From an uncultured Lachnospiraceae bacterium (GTDB lineage: Bacteria > Bacillota > Clostridia > Lachnospirales > Lachnospiraceae): 62,733 nucleotides of DNA. The stretch spans positions 1 to 62,733 of the forward strand of contig CANQME010000003.1 of NCBI GenBank assembly GCA_947624815.1, given 5' to 3'. This document shows positions 54,428 through 62,733 of the stretch, in pieces (the first letter of the stretch is position 1; the number at the start of each line of letters is the position of its first letter). The notes beneath the pieces were generated by a model, which was not told the origin of the DNA, searched no databases, and saw only the letters and a list, made by a program, of their open reading frames with translations. The position numbers were made by a program, and so were the translations under genes.

Positions 54428-55762
54428 ATGGACGGGATTCTGCGGCTGAATGATTTTGATATTCGCAGCAATGCAGCCATCGGCTCTCATGATCCCTCGA
54501 TAATGTGGGATCCGGTGACACGGACCTATTATTCTTACTCAACGGACAGTTATATGCCGTACTGTGGAATCGAAGGAAAGATCGGCATTCCGGTGCGCTC
54601 TTCGAAGGATCTGGTGCATTTCCGATACGAAGGGACGGTGCTGTCGGAGACTGCCGCCGCGCAGGGACGGGATAACGGCGCATACCCGCCGACACGAAGC
54701 TTCTGGGCGCCTTACGCGGAGTATGTGAAAGGAGAATACCGGCTGTACTATGCGGCGACCAGAGCGTTTGGAAGTTCGGAGTCACGGATCTGGCTGGCTG
54801 TGGCGGATCGTCCTCTGGGACCGTTTGAGAACCGGGGAGTGGTGATGGATACCTGGGGGACGGACGATACATATCCGAACGACATTGATCCCCATATCGT
54901 ATGGGACGGAGATCGGTGCTTTCTGGTATATGGTTCCTTCTTCGGAGGTATTTTCCTGAAGGAGCTGGACGGAGAGACAGGCCTGCCGCTGGATGGCGAT
55001 CCAAAGTCCTTCGGACGGTGTATCTCTAGGAAGAACCCGCGGCCGGTTATCGACGGGCCGGAAGGCGCGGCGGTGATCTTCGTGCCGGAGACCGGATACT
55101 TCTATCTGTTCCAGTCCTACGGCTGGCTGGGCGATAATTACGATATCCGTGTGGGGCGCAGCCGGAATGTGCAGGGACCTTATCTGGACCGGCGGGGATG
55201 CTGTCTGGTGGAGGACTCAATGGGAGTGCGTATTGCGGGCAGCTATCGGTTTCGGGCAGAAGCGCCGAATGCGGGCACAGCGAGAAAAGACTGGAGCTTT
55301 AACGGATTTCGCGGGCCGGGACACGGAGTGCCGTTTTATGACCCGCAGAGGAACGCGTATTTCTTCGTTCACCATGTGCGGGACGGCGCTGATATCTATC
55401 GGAAATACGATCCTCATATGCAAAGGGACAGTTACCGGATGCACTATCTGATGATACGGCCGATGTTCTTTACGGACGGCTGGCCGGTTCTGGGACCGGA
55501 GCCGTACACGGGGGAGCCGGTGACGGCCGGTACAGCGGCGGATCTGGAAGACGTCGACGCCGGCTTGGAGCTGATCCGCTTTGTGGAGAATGGGAACCGG
55601 ATCGCCGTTTCGGCGGAGATGGATCCCCGGGAAGCCGGGGAACTGTTCCGAATCGGCGTGTTCCACAGATGCTGGGATTTTGAAAACAGCCGGCAAGTGA
55701 TGACGGTGACCGGCTTTGACCGGGACGGATACGCCTATTGGGGGAAGGTTCGCGCAAAATGA
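54428..55762 (+). CDS. GH43 glycoside hydrolase, endo-arabinanase-like
   Basis: 444 residues from the ATG at 54428, with AAGGAAGGAG upstream; an ATG at 54383 lies at the predicted transcript start and is unlikely. No signal peptide. The triad: Asp in SHDPSIMWDP (~18-27), Asp in IDPHIVWDGDRCFLVYGSFFGG (~155-176), Glu in DGPEGAAVIFV (~215-225). A C-terminal beta extension follows. It resembles endo-1,5-arabinanases more than the shorter GH43 next to it. Confidence 0.9.
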   Translation: MDGILRLNDFDIRSNAAIGSHDPSIMWDPVTRTYYSYSTDSYMPYCGIEGKIGIPVRSSKDLVHFRYEGTVLSETAAAQGRDNGAYPPTRSFWAPYAEYVKGEYRLYYAATRAFGSSESRIWLAVADRPLGPFENRGVVMDTWGTDDTYPNDIDPHIVWDGDRCFLVYGSFFGGIFLKELDGETGLPLDGDPKSFGRCISRKNPRPVIDGPEGAAVIFVPETGYFYLFQSYGWLGDNYDIRVGRSRNVQGPYLDRRGCCLVEDSMGVRIAGSYRFRAEAPNAGTARKDWSFNGFRGPGHGVPFYDPQRNAYFFVHHVRDGADIYRKYDPHMQRDSYRMHYLMIRPMFFTDGWPVLGPEPYTGEPVTAGTAADLEDVDAGLELIRFVENGNRIAVSAEMDPREAGELFRIGVFHRCWDFENSRQVMTVTGFDRDGYAYWGKVRAK

Positions 55763-55796
55763 CGGAAAGGGTGCGGATAAAGGGGGGTGTGCAGCG

Positions 55797-56753
55797 ATGC
55801 TTCATATCAAAAATTTGGATGAGGGACTCCCGGTGTTCAAGGCGCTCGCGTCGGAGATCAGGATCCGTATCGTGAAGCTGCTTTTGGACAACGGAGAGAT
55901 GAATATGAATGAGCTGGCCGGCGAGCTGGGTGTGACGAACGGCGCTCTGACAAGTCATGTACGGATGCTGGAGGAGAGCGGCCTGATCAGCGTTCTGACG
56001 GAGCGGGGCAGTCATGGCAATCAGAAGCTGTGCCGTGTGCGGCAGGAGAAAATTCTGGTGGACGTGGTTTCCGAGCTGAAGGAGGATCTGGGAAACGTCT
56101 ACTATACAGAGATTCCGGTGGGACATTATGTGAGTTATGATATTTATCCCACCTGCGGAATCGCTACGGGCAACTACCTGATCGGCGAGGTGGATGATCC
56201 GCGGTATTTTGCCCATGCGGATCGGATGTACGCAGAAATACTGTGGTTTGGCAAGGGATATGTGGAATACCTTGTACCTACGCTTCTGCCTCCGTCTACC
56301 CGGATCGATCAGATTTCCCTGTCCATGGAGATCAGCTCCGAGGCGCCCGGTGTTAATAATGACTGGCCTTCCGATATCAGCTTCTATCTGAACGACGTTT
56401 ATATCGGTATGTGGACCAGTCCCGGTGACTTCGGCGATGTGCAGGGCATATTCACACCGGACTGGTGGTTCCCCAACTGGAATCAGTATGGGCAGCTGAA
56501 GCTGATCGTCATTGACAGTACCGGGACGTATCTGGACGGACTGAAGATTTCGGATGTGACGATCGACCGGTTTCATTTAAACTATAAGAGCACGGTGAAA
56601 TTCCGGTTCGAGGTAGCGGCGGACGCGGCCAATGTGGGCGGGTTCACCATCTTCGGCAAGAGGTTCGGCAATTACAACCAGGCCATTAAGGTGCGGATCA
56701 ATTACAGTCCTTTATCGGAAGGATCCGGAGGAACGGCGGCCGGCCGCGCGTAA
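55797..56753 (+). CDS. ArsR-type regulator with a large C-terminal sensor-like domain
   Basis: 318 residues from the ATG at 55797, with AAAGGGGGG upstream. The winged helix (~1-85) has [51 protein letters not shown]. Residues ~105-315 are beta-rich with many aromatics ([37 protein letters not shown]) and resemble a jelly-roll carbohydrate-binding fold; this fold call is inference. Classic ArsR proteins are about 100 residues. It lies among arabinose genes and probably controls them with a sugar ligand. Confidence 0.82.
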   Translation: MLHIKNLDEGLPVFKALASEIRIRIVKLLLDNGEMNMNELAGELGVTNGALTSHVRMLEESGLISVLTERGSHGNQKLCRVRQEKILVDVVSELKEDLGNVYYTEIPVGHYVSYDIYPTCGIATGNYLIGEVDDPRYFAHADRMYAEILWFGKGYVEYLVPTLLPPSTRIDQISLSMEISSEAPGVNNDWPSDISFYLNDVYIGMWTSPGDFGDVQGIFTPDWWFPNWNQYGQLKLIVIDSTGTYLDGLKISDVTIDRFHLNYKSTVKFRFEVAADAANVGGFTIFGKRFGNYNQAIKVRINYSPLSEGSGGTAAGRA

Positions 56754-56790
56754 GAGAGCAGTGTGTTTATTCAAAAAGGAGGAGATTGAA

Positions 56791-58380
56791 ATGGCGAGCA
56801 TCAAAGAGGCAATTGAGAGCAGCGTTCTGGGTCTGGAGCTGGGCTCCACCCGCATCAAGGCGGTTCTGATCGACGAGTCCCATACGCCGATCGCATCCGG
56901 CGACCACGAGTGGGAGAACCGGCTGGAGAACGGCGTCTGGACCTACAGTCTGGACGATATCTGGACGGGGCTTCGCGACTGTTACAGCAAGCTGGCGGCG
57001 GACGTGAAGGCCAAATACGGCGTGAAGCTGACGAAGGTGGGGGCCATCGGCTTTTCCGCCATGATGCACGGCTATATGGCGTTCGACCGGGAGGGGAATC
57101 TGCTGGCGCCGTTCCGCACCTGGCGCAACGGGATCACCGGACCGGCGGCGGAGGCGCTGACGGAGCTGTTTCATTATAATATTCCCCAGAGATGGAGCAT
57201 TGCCCATCTGTACCAGTCCATCTTAAACGGGGAGGAGCACGTGAAGGACGTGGCGTTCTTCACCACGCTGGCGGGCTACATCCACTGGCAGCTGACCGGC
57301 GAGAAGGTGCTGGGCGTGGGCGACGCTTCGGGAATGTTCCCCATCGATCCGGAGACGAAGGATTACGATGAGAAGATGATCGCCAGGTTCGACGATCTGG
57401 TCGCGGACAAGGGGTATCCGTGGAAGCTCCGCGACATTCTGCCGAAGGCCCTGATGGCCGGAGAGCCGGCCGGCGTGCTGACGGCGGCGGGGGCCAGGCT
57501 TCTGGATGAGAGCGGAACCCTGGAGGCAGGCGTTCCCATCTGCCCACCGGAGGGCGACGCGGGCACCGGCATGGCGGCGACCAACAGCGTGGCGAAGCGG
57601 ACCGGCAATGTATCCGCCGGAACCTCCGTATTCGCGATGGTGGTGCTGGAGAAGGAGCTTTCGAAGGTGTATCCGGAGATCGATCTGGTGACCACGCCGG
57701 ACGGAAGTCTGGTGGGCATGGTCCACGCCAACAACTGTACGTCGGATCTGAACGCCTGGGTCGGGCTGTTTAAGGAATTCGCGGACAGCGTCGGCGTGAA
57801 GCTGGATATGAATACGCTGTTCGGAACGCTGTACAACAAGGCTCTGGAAGGCGATCCGGACTGCGGCGGGCTATTGTCCTACGGGTATCTTTCCGGAGAG
57901 AATATTACCGGCGTCAGCGAGGGACGTCCGCTGTTCGTGCGCTCGCCGGAGAGCAATTTCAATCTGGCCAATTTCATGCGGGCGAATCTGTTCACGGCGC
58001 TGGGCGCGCTGAAGGTGGGCATGGATATCCTGCTGAAGGAGGAGCATGTGAAGATCGATTCGATCCTTGGACACGGCGGACTGTTCAAGACGAAGGGCGT
58101 GGGCCAGGGCTTTCTGGCGGCGGCCATCAATACGCCGGTGTCGGTGATGGAGACGGCCGGCGAGGGCGGACCGTGGGGAATGGCGCTGCTGGCGTCGTAT
58201 ATGATCCATAAGGACGCGGATGAGAGTCTGGGACATTTCCTGGCAGAGAAGGTGTTCGCGGGGAACAAGGGAGAGGAGATGCAGCCGGATCCGCGGGCGG
58301 CGGAAGGCTTTGAGAAGTTTATCGAGCGGTATAAGAAGGGGATCGGGATCGAGAAGGCCGCGCTTCAGTATCTGATCTGA
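56791..58380 (+). CDS. FGGY-family sugar kinase, probable L-ribulokinase
   Basis: 529 residues from the ATG at 56791, with AAAGGAGGAG upstream. FGGY motifs: [16 protein letters not shown] near the N-terminus (phosphate loop 1), [32 protein letters not shown] and [20 protein letters not shown] near the C-terminus. The araD gene follows in 17 bases, so L-ribulose is the likely substrate, although xylulokinases look similar. It would make L-ribulose 5-phosphate. Confidence 0.88.
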   Translation: MASIKEAIESSVLGLELGSTRIKAVLIDESHTPIASGDHEWENRLENGVWTYSLDDIWTGLRDCYSKLAADVKAKYGVKLTKVGAIGFSAMMHGYMAFDREGNLLAPFRTWRNGITGPAAEALTELFHYNIPQRWSIAHLYQSILNGEEHVKDVAFFTTLAGYIHWQLTGEKVLGVGDASGMFPIDPETKDYDEKMIARFDDLVADKGYPWKLRDILPKALMAGEPAGVLTAAGARLLDESGTLEAGVPICPPEGDAGTGMAATNSVAKRTGNVSAGTSVFAMVVLEKELSKVYPEIDLVTTPDGSLVGMVHANNCTSDLNAWVGLFKEFADSVGVKLDMNTLFGTLYNKALEGDPDCGGLLSYGYLSGENITGVSEGRPLFVRSPESNFNLANFMRANLFTALGALKVGMDILLKEEHVKIDSILGHGGLFKTKGVGQGFLAAAINTPVSVMETAGEGGPWGMALLASYMIHKDADESLGHFLAEKVFAGNKGEEMQPDPRAAEGFEKFIERYKKGIGIEKAALQYLI

Positions 58381-58397
58381 GAAGGAGATGATTTGTC

Positions 58398-59096
58398 ATG
58401 CTGGAACAGCTGAAAAGAGAGGTTTACGAGGCGAATATGCTTTTGCCGAAGTACGGGCTGGTGACGTTTACATGGGGAAATGTAAGCGGGATCGACCGGG
58501 AAAGCGGGCTTTTCGTGATCAAGCCCAGCGGGGTGGATTATGATAAGCTGACGCCCCAGGACATGGTGGTCGTGGATCTGGAAGGGAAGAAGGTGGAAGG
58601 GAAGCTGAATCCTTCTTCGGATACGGCGACGCATGTGGTGCTGTATAACCGGTTCCCGAAGATCGGGGGCGTGGTGCACACGCATTCGCCGTGGGCGACC
58701 AGCTGGGCCCAGGCGGGCCGCGGGATTCCGTGCTATGGGACGACGCATGCGGATTACCTGTACGGCGAGGTTCCCTGCGTGCGGAATCTGACGAAGGAAG
58801 AGATCGAGGAGGCGTACGAGCTGAACACGGGCATCCTGATCGCGGATCATTTCGAAGGAAACGGTCTGGACTATGAGGCGACGCCGGCGGTGCTGTGCAA
58901 GAATCACGGGCCGTTTACATGGGGCAGGGACGCCCACGAGGCGGTGCATAACGCGGTGGTACTGGAAGAGGTGGCGAAGATGGCGGCCCGCTGCGAGTGG
59001 CTGAACCCGGAGGTCAAGCCGGCGCCCCAGGAGCTGCAGGACAAGCACTATTACCGGAAGCACGGGGCCAACGCCTATTACGGGCAGGGGAAATAA
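58398..59096 (+). CDS. araD: L-ribulose-5-phosphate 4-epimerase
   Basis: 232 residues, a class II aldolase fold. Motifs: [27 protein letters not shown] (contiguous, ~25-52), zinc ligands in [12 protein letters not shown] (~94-105) and a third His in [13 protein letters not shown] (~178-190). It converts L-ribulose 5-phosphate to D-xylulose 5-phosphate. AGAAGGAG precedes the start. Confidence 0.95.
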   Translation: MLEQLKREVYEANMLLPKYGLVTFTWGNVSGIDRESGLFVIKPSGVDYDKLTPQDMVVVDLEGKKVEGKLNPSSDTATHVVLYNRFPKIGGVVHTHSPWATSWAQAGRGIPCYGTTHADYLYGEVPCVRNLTKEEIEEAYELNTGILIADHFEGNGLDYEATPAVLCKNHGPFTWGRDAHEAVHNAVVLEEVAKMAARCEWLNPEVKPAPQELQDKHYYRKHGANAYYGQGK

Positions 59097-59120
59097 GCTT
59101 CGGGAATTGCGCCGGAACGG

Positions 59121-59149
59121 ATGACAAAATCTGTAAATTGGTATATAAT
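59121..59149 (+). promoter_or_regulatory. Promoter of tkt and transaldolase genes
   Basis: ATGACA (59121-59126), a 17-bp spacer and perfect TATAAT (59144-59149). It lets the pentose phosphate genes be read apart from araD. Confidence 0.7.
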
Positions 59150-59198
59150 CATGGCTGAGAAGCTGTAAATCATGTTTTGAGAAGAGGAGATACTGACT

Positions 59199-61181
59199 AT
59201 GAAAACGGTACAGGAACAGGCTGTAAATGCGATCCGTGTTCTGTCGGCGGACGCGATCCAGAAGGCAAAATCCGGGCATCCCGGCCTGCCGCTTGGTTCG
59301 GCGGCGGCGGCCTATGAGCTGTGGGCCAACCATATGAACCATAACCCGGCGGATCCGGACTGGCCCAACAGAGACCGGTTCGTACTGTCCGGCGGACATG
59401 GCTCCATGCTTTTGTATTCGCTTCTGCATCTGTACGGATACGGGAATCTGTCGAAGGAAGATCTGATGAATTTCCGTCAGTTCGGTTCTCTGACGCCGGG
59501 ACATCCGGAGTACAGGCACACGGTGGGCGTGGAGGCGACCACGGGCCCGCTGGGACAGGGCATGGCGATGGCGGTCGGCATGGCGATGGCGGAGAAACAT
59601 CTGGCGGCGGTATTTAATAAGGACGAATATCCGGTAGTGGATCATTATACCTTCGTGCTGGGCGGCGACGGCTGCATGATGGAGGGAATCTCCTCCGAGG
59701 CGTTCTCCCTGGCGGGGACGCTTAAGCTGGGCAAGCTGATCGTGCTTTACGACTCCAACAGCATTTCCATCGAGGGAAGCACGGATATCGCCTTCACAGA
59801 GAACGTGCAGGAGAGGATGGCGGCCTTCGGCTTCCAGACCATCACCGTAGAGGACGGCAACGACCTGGCGGCCATCGGCGCTGCCATCGAGATGGCGAAG
59901 GCGGAGCTTAACAAGCCTTCCTTCATTACCGTGAAGACCCAGATCGGCTACGGCTGCCCGGCCAAGCAGGGCAAGGCCAGCGCTCACGGCGAGCCTCTGG
60001 GCGACGACAATATCCGCGAGATGAAGCAGTTCCTGGAATGGCCGTCTCTGGAGCCGTTCTATGTGCCGGACGAGGTCTACGCCCACTATCAGGCGCTGGC
60101 AGACAGCAAGGTGGACGCGGAGAACGCGTGGAACGCGATGTTCGCCGCCTACTGCCAGGAATATCCGGAGATGGAGAAGCTCTGGAACCAGTATCATGAC
60201 GAGAAGGCCGCCGAGATCTTCTGGGACGACGAGGAATTCTGGAAACAGTCCGAGAAGCCGGAGGCGACCCGGAACCTGTCCGGCAAGGTCATTAACTATA
60301 TGAAGGATAAGCTGCCGAACCTGTTCGGCGGTTCCGCCGATCTGGCGCCGTCCAACAAGACGAATATGTCGGGCGCCGGCGATTTCTCAGCCGCGACTCC
60401 CGAGGGACGCAACCTGCACTTCGGCGTGCGTGAGCAGGCCATGGCTGCCATCGGCAACGGACTTACGCTTCACGGCGGCTTAAAGCCCTATGTGGCCACA
60501 TTCTTCGTATTCAGCGATTACACGAAGCCCATGGCGAGGCTTTCCGCGATCATGGGTCTGCCGCTGACCTTCGTATTCAGCCATGACAGCATCGGCGTCG
60601 GCGAGGACGGCCCGACCCATGAGCCGGTCGAGCAGCTGGCCATGTTGCGGGCGCTGCCCAACTTCCATGTATTCCGTCCGTGCGACGCGGTGGAGACGGC
60701 GGCTGCCTGGTACAGCGCCATGACCTCCACGAAGACGCCGACGGCCCTGGTGCTGACCCGCCAGAATCTGGCGCCGATGCCCGGCAGCAGCAAGGAAGCG
60801 CTGAAGGGCGGCTATGTCACCGACGACTGCGAGGGCACGCCGGACGTGATCCTGATCGCCAGCGGCTCCGAGGTGGAGCTGGCTGTGAAGGCGAAGGCGG
60901 TCCTGAAGGAAGAAGGCATGAAGGTCCGTGTGGTGTCCATGCCGTGTATGGATCTGTTCGAGGAGCAGAGCGACGAATACAAGGAGTCCGTGCTTCCGAA
61001 GAGCGTCCGCAAGCGCGTAGCCATCGAGGCTCTGAGCGATTTCGGGTGGGGCAGATATGTGGGACTGGACGGCGCTTATGTGACCATGCACGGATTCGGC
61101 GCCAGCGCCCCGTACGCCAGACTGTTTGAGCATTTCGGATTTACCGTGGATAATGTCGTCGCGGCAGTGAAGTCCCTGTAG
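59199..61181 (+). CDS. tkt: Transketolase
   Basis: 660 residues, full length. The thiamin diphosphate motif GDGCMMEGISSEAFSLAGTLKLGKLIVLYDSN (contiguous, ~154-185) is intact. KSGHPGLPLGSA lies at ~24-35, and the C-terminal transketolase signature SHDSIGVGEDGPTHEPVEQL is at ~460-479. Other catalytic residues lie in REQAMAAIGNG (~412-422). It interconverts pentose and other sugar phosphates, taking the xylulose 5-phosphate made by AraD. Confidence 0.97.
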   Translation: MKTVQEQAVNAIRVLSADAIQKAKSGHPGLPLGSAAAAYELWANHMNHNPADPDWPNRDRFVLSGGHGSMLLYSLLHLYGYGNLSKEDLMNFRQFGSLTPGHPEYRHTVGVEATTGPLGQGMAMAVGMAMAEKHLAAVFNKDEYPVVDHYTFVLGGDGCMMEGISSEAFSLAGTLKLGKLIVLYDSNSISIEGSTDIAFTENVQERMAAFGFQTITVEDGNDLAAIGAAIEMAKAELNKPSFITVKTQIGYGCPAKQGKASAHGEPLGDDNIREMKQFLEWPSLEPFYVPDEVYAHYQALADSKVDAENAWNAMFAAYCQEYPEMEKLWNQYHDEKAAEIFWDDEEFWKQSEKPEATRNLSGKVINYMKDKLPNLFGGSADLAPSNKTNMSGAGDFSAATPEGRNLHFGVREQAMAAIGNGLTLHGGLKPYVATFFVFSDYTKPMARLSAIMGLPLTFVFSHDSIGVGEDGPTHEPVEQLAMLRALPNFHVFRPCDAVETAAAWYSAMTSTKTPTALVLTRQNLAPMPGSSKEALKGGYVTDDCEGTPDVILIASGSEVELAVKAKAVLKEEGMKVRVVSMPCMDLFEEQSDEYKESVLPKSVRKRVAIEALSDFGWGRYVGLDGAYVTMHGFGASAPYARLFEHFGFTVDNVVAAVKSL

Positions 61182-61213
61182 TTGTATGAATATATGGAAG
61201 GAGTGTATCGGAT

Positions 61214-61867
61214 ATGAAATTCTTTATTGACACAGCCAATGTAGACGAGATCCGCGAGGCCAATGAAATGGGCATTATCTGCGGAGTTACCACCAATCCG
61301 TCCCTGATCGCCAAGGAAGGCCGGGACTTTAACCAGGTGATCAGGGAGATCGCCTCCATCGTGGACGGCCCGATCAGCGGCGAGGTGAAGGCTACGACCA
61401 CCGATGCGGCCGGTATGATCCGGGAAGGCCGTGAGATCGCGGCGATCCATCCGAACATGGTGGTGAAGATCCCGATGACTGCCGAGGGCTTAAAGGCCGT
61501 CAAGGTTCTGTCTGCCGAGGGGATCAAGACCAATGTGACGCTGATCTTTACCACGGCGCAGGCTCTTCTGGCCGCCCGTGCGGGAGCGACCTTTGTGTCT
61601 CCGTTCGTGGGACGGCTGGATGACATTTCCATGCCGGGCGTGGAGCTGATCGAGGACATCGCGGACGTATTTATGACCCACGATATCAAGACCGAGATCA
61701 TCGCCGCCAGCATCCGCCATGCGATCCATGTGATCGACTGTGCGAGAGCCGGAGCGGATATCGCCACGGTGCCCTATAAGGTGCTGATGCAGATGACCAA
61801 GCATCCGCTGACGGATCAGGGCATCGAGAAGTTCAGGAAGGACTATATCGCGGTATTCGGCGAATAA
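61214..61867 (+). CDS. Transaldolase, small type (TalC/F6P aldolase-like)
   Basis: 217 residues. It has the small class pattern: [31 protein letters not shown], Schiff-base Lys in [12 protein letters not shown] (~84-95) and [10 protein letters not shown] (~132-141). It partners transketolase in the non-oxidative pentose phosphate pathway. It starts 32 bases after tkt with AAGGAG upstream. Whether it is a true transaldolase or fructose-6-phosphate aldolase cannot be told by eye. Confidence 0.92.
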   Translation: MKFFIDTANVDEIREANEMGIICGVTTNPSLIAKEGRDFNQVIREIASIVDGPISGEVKATTTDAAGMIREGREIAAIHPNMVVKIPMTAEGLKAVKVLSAEGIKTNVTLIFTTAQALLAARAGATFVSPFVGRLDDISMPGVELIEDIADVFMTHDIKTEIIAASIRHAIHVIDCARAGADIATVPYKVLMQMTKHPLTDQGIEKFRKDYIAVFGE

Positions 61868-61906
61868 GGGAAAGCCTGCAGGGACAGGCGGATGGAGAAG
61901 CGGATC

Positions 61907-62733
61907 ATGAAGGACACGAGACAGGAATGGCTTGCGGCGCTTCTTAAGATCACAGGACCGGTGCTTGACGCGCTCGAAGGCGGTGAGCTGAAGCAGAAGC
62001 TTCCGCTTGCGTTTCACGCGGGACGGGCCCAGTACGCGCCGCTCGAGGCGTTCGGCCGCAGCATGCTGGGACTGACGCCGTGGCTTGCACTGGATCCGGA
62101 GACAATTTCACAGGAGGAGAGAACGCTGCAGAGCGTCATGCGCCGGAAAACGGTCCGCTGTCTGGAGATGGCCGCCGATCCGGCTTCTCCTGATTTTATG
62201 AACTTTACGGAGGGCGGACAGCCGCTGGTCGACGCCGCCTTCCTGGCTCACGCCCTGGTGCGCGCACGGGGGATGCTGACGGGCAGCGCGCCGCCGGCAT
62301 GCGGGCAGGATCTGCCCTGCCCGGGGACGGGGGCTGCGGCCGGCGCATGCGGTACGGATCTGTCCCGCCCGGGGAGGCGTTCTGCGGCTGACGCATGTAA
62401 AGCTCCGGCTTCGGGGTCCGGAAGCGCGGCGGGCGGCACGGGCGGAATCCTGCCGGAAGAGACACGCGTCCATCTGGCGGACGCGCTGCGCGCGACCCGC
62501 AGGATCGCCGCGGTCAATACCAACTGGCTCTTTTTCTCCGCTATGGTGGAGGCCGGGCTTTATGTTCTGGGAGAGCCGTGGGACATCATGCGCGTTCTCG
62601 GCGCGCTTCGGACCTTCCAGGGCTGGTATGCCGGCGACGGCGTCTACGGCGACGGCCCCATGTTCCACTGGGATTACTACAACAGCTTCGTGATCCAGCC
62701 GATGTATGTGGATCTTGTGGATCTGTTCGCGGA
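61907..62733 (+). CDS. DUF2264 domain protein, 3' end beyond the window
   Basis: 275 codons are present from the ATG at 61907, with GGAGAAG upstream (an in-frame ATG at 61892 is possible). DUF2264 motifs: QPLVDAAFLAHALVRA (~105-120), NTNWLFFSAMVEAGL (~205-219) and WYAGDGVYGDGPMFHWDYYNSFVIQPM (~241-267, contiguous). The family is likely an alpha/alpha barrel acting on uronic or sugar substrates; its activity is not established. Residues ~130-178 form a Gly/Ala/Pro/Cys-rich 16-residue repeat insert. It follows the transaldolase by 40 bases. Confidence 0.85.
   Translation, partial: MKDTRQEWLAALLKITGPVLDALEGGELKQKLPLAFHAGRAQYAPLEAFGRSMLGLTPWLALDPETISQEERTLQSVMRRKTVRCLEMAADPASPDFMNFTEGGQPLVDAAFLAHALVRARGMLTGSAPPACGQDLPCPGTGAAAGACGTDLSRPGRRSAADACKAPASGSGSAAGGTGGILPEETRVHLADALRATRRIAAVNTNWLFFSAMVEAGLYVLGEPWDIMRVLGALRTFQGWYAGDGVYGDGPMFHWDYYNSFVIQPMYVDLVDLFA
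62297..62425. repeat. In-frame 48-bp tandem repeat in the DUF2264 gene
   Basis: Units start at 62297, 62345 and 62393 with GCATG, a 48-bp (16-residue) period; the third is partial. The units share the ACG-D-L/CPG-type reading. The insert separates conserved DUF2264 motifs. Confidence 0.85.

Noticed and set aside
58365-60197. A 610-residue minus-strand frame over araD and tkt
   Set aside because: It is a shadow of two strongly conserved plus-strand enzymes and has no family features or ribosome binding site.

Overview
Organism: the window looks like a spore-forming Clostridia genome, most likely Lachnospiraceae. It carries a spoIIA operon and spoVA genes, a Trp T-box leader, Gram-positive style lipoprotein and ABC importer genes without a dedicated ATPase, and plant cell-wall pentosan degradation. 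GC content is high for this group; the long intergenic control regions are AT-rich. This placement is inferred from gene content; no ribosomal RNA gene is present. Layout: 1-500 is a tRNA cluster (Gly, Arg, His, Gln). A MATE exporter follows, preceded by a 35-bp degenerate tandem repeat. A tRNA-Leu then sits beside a decayed DUF1016 nuclease fragment. 2.7-8.1 kb (minus strand) is a DedA / glycosyltransferase / OmpR-type regulator / histidine kinase operon. 8.2-10.9 kb (minus) is a NitT/TauT-type ABC importer. 11.2-14.0 kb holds folC, a 51-residue protein and a membrane TPR protein. 14.1-17.8 kb is the sporulation block: a sigma-H-like promoter, spoIIAA-spoIIAB-sigF, a sigma-G-like promoter, a 43-residue membrane peptide, then spoVAA-AB-AC, which stops before spoVAD. 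17.8-20.8 kb (minus) is a BlaI/BlaR1 pair with two palindromic operators. 20.9-29.2 kb has an esterase, a GNAT remnant and a complete T-box-controlled trpEGDCFBA operon. 29.2-33.1 kb has an ECF-like sigma factor with a large fused C-terminal part, a GH10 xylanase lipoprotein and a histidine phosphatase. 33.1-36.1 kb is an Rrf2 (CymR-like) regulator divergent from cysK-metY. 36.4-62.7 kb is an arabinan/arabinoxylan utilisation region: GH51, three GH43 enzymes, an eight-gene transport block, an ArsR-type regulator, an FGGY kinase, araD, transketolase, transaldolase and the start of a DUF2264 protein. How the genes work together: secreted GH10 and GH43 lipoproteins are predicted to cut xylan and arabinan outside the cell. 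The 38.6-53.0 kb operon would capture and import the oligosaccharides. Intracellular GH43 and GH51 enzymes release L-arabinose, and FGGY kinase, AraD, transketolase and transaldolase feed the pentose phosphate pathway. No arabinose isomerase and no importer ATPase for this system is seen here, so both must be supplied from elsewhere. Most notable points: (1) at least five genes with different roles carry in-frame degenerate minisatellites with units of 21, 24, 27, 30 and 48 bp in non-catalytic positions, and a related-looking intergenic repeat is also present; (2) the transport block combines two permease pairs and two binding proteins with an NHL/YIP1 membrane protein and a DUF5696 protein; (3) the ECF-like sigma factor is fused to a winged-helix region and preceded by an ECF-type promoter; (4) spoVA is truncated with an orphan ribosome binding site.
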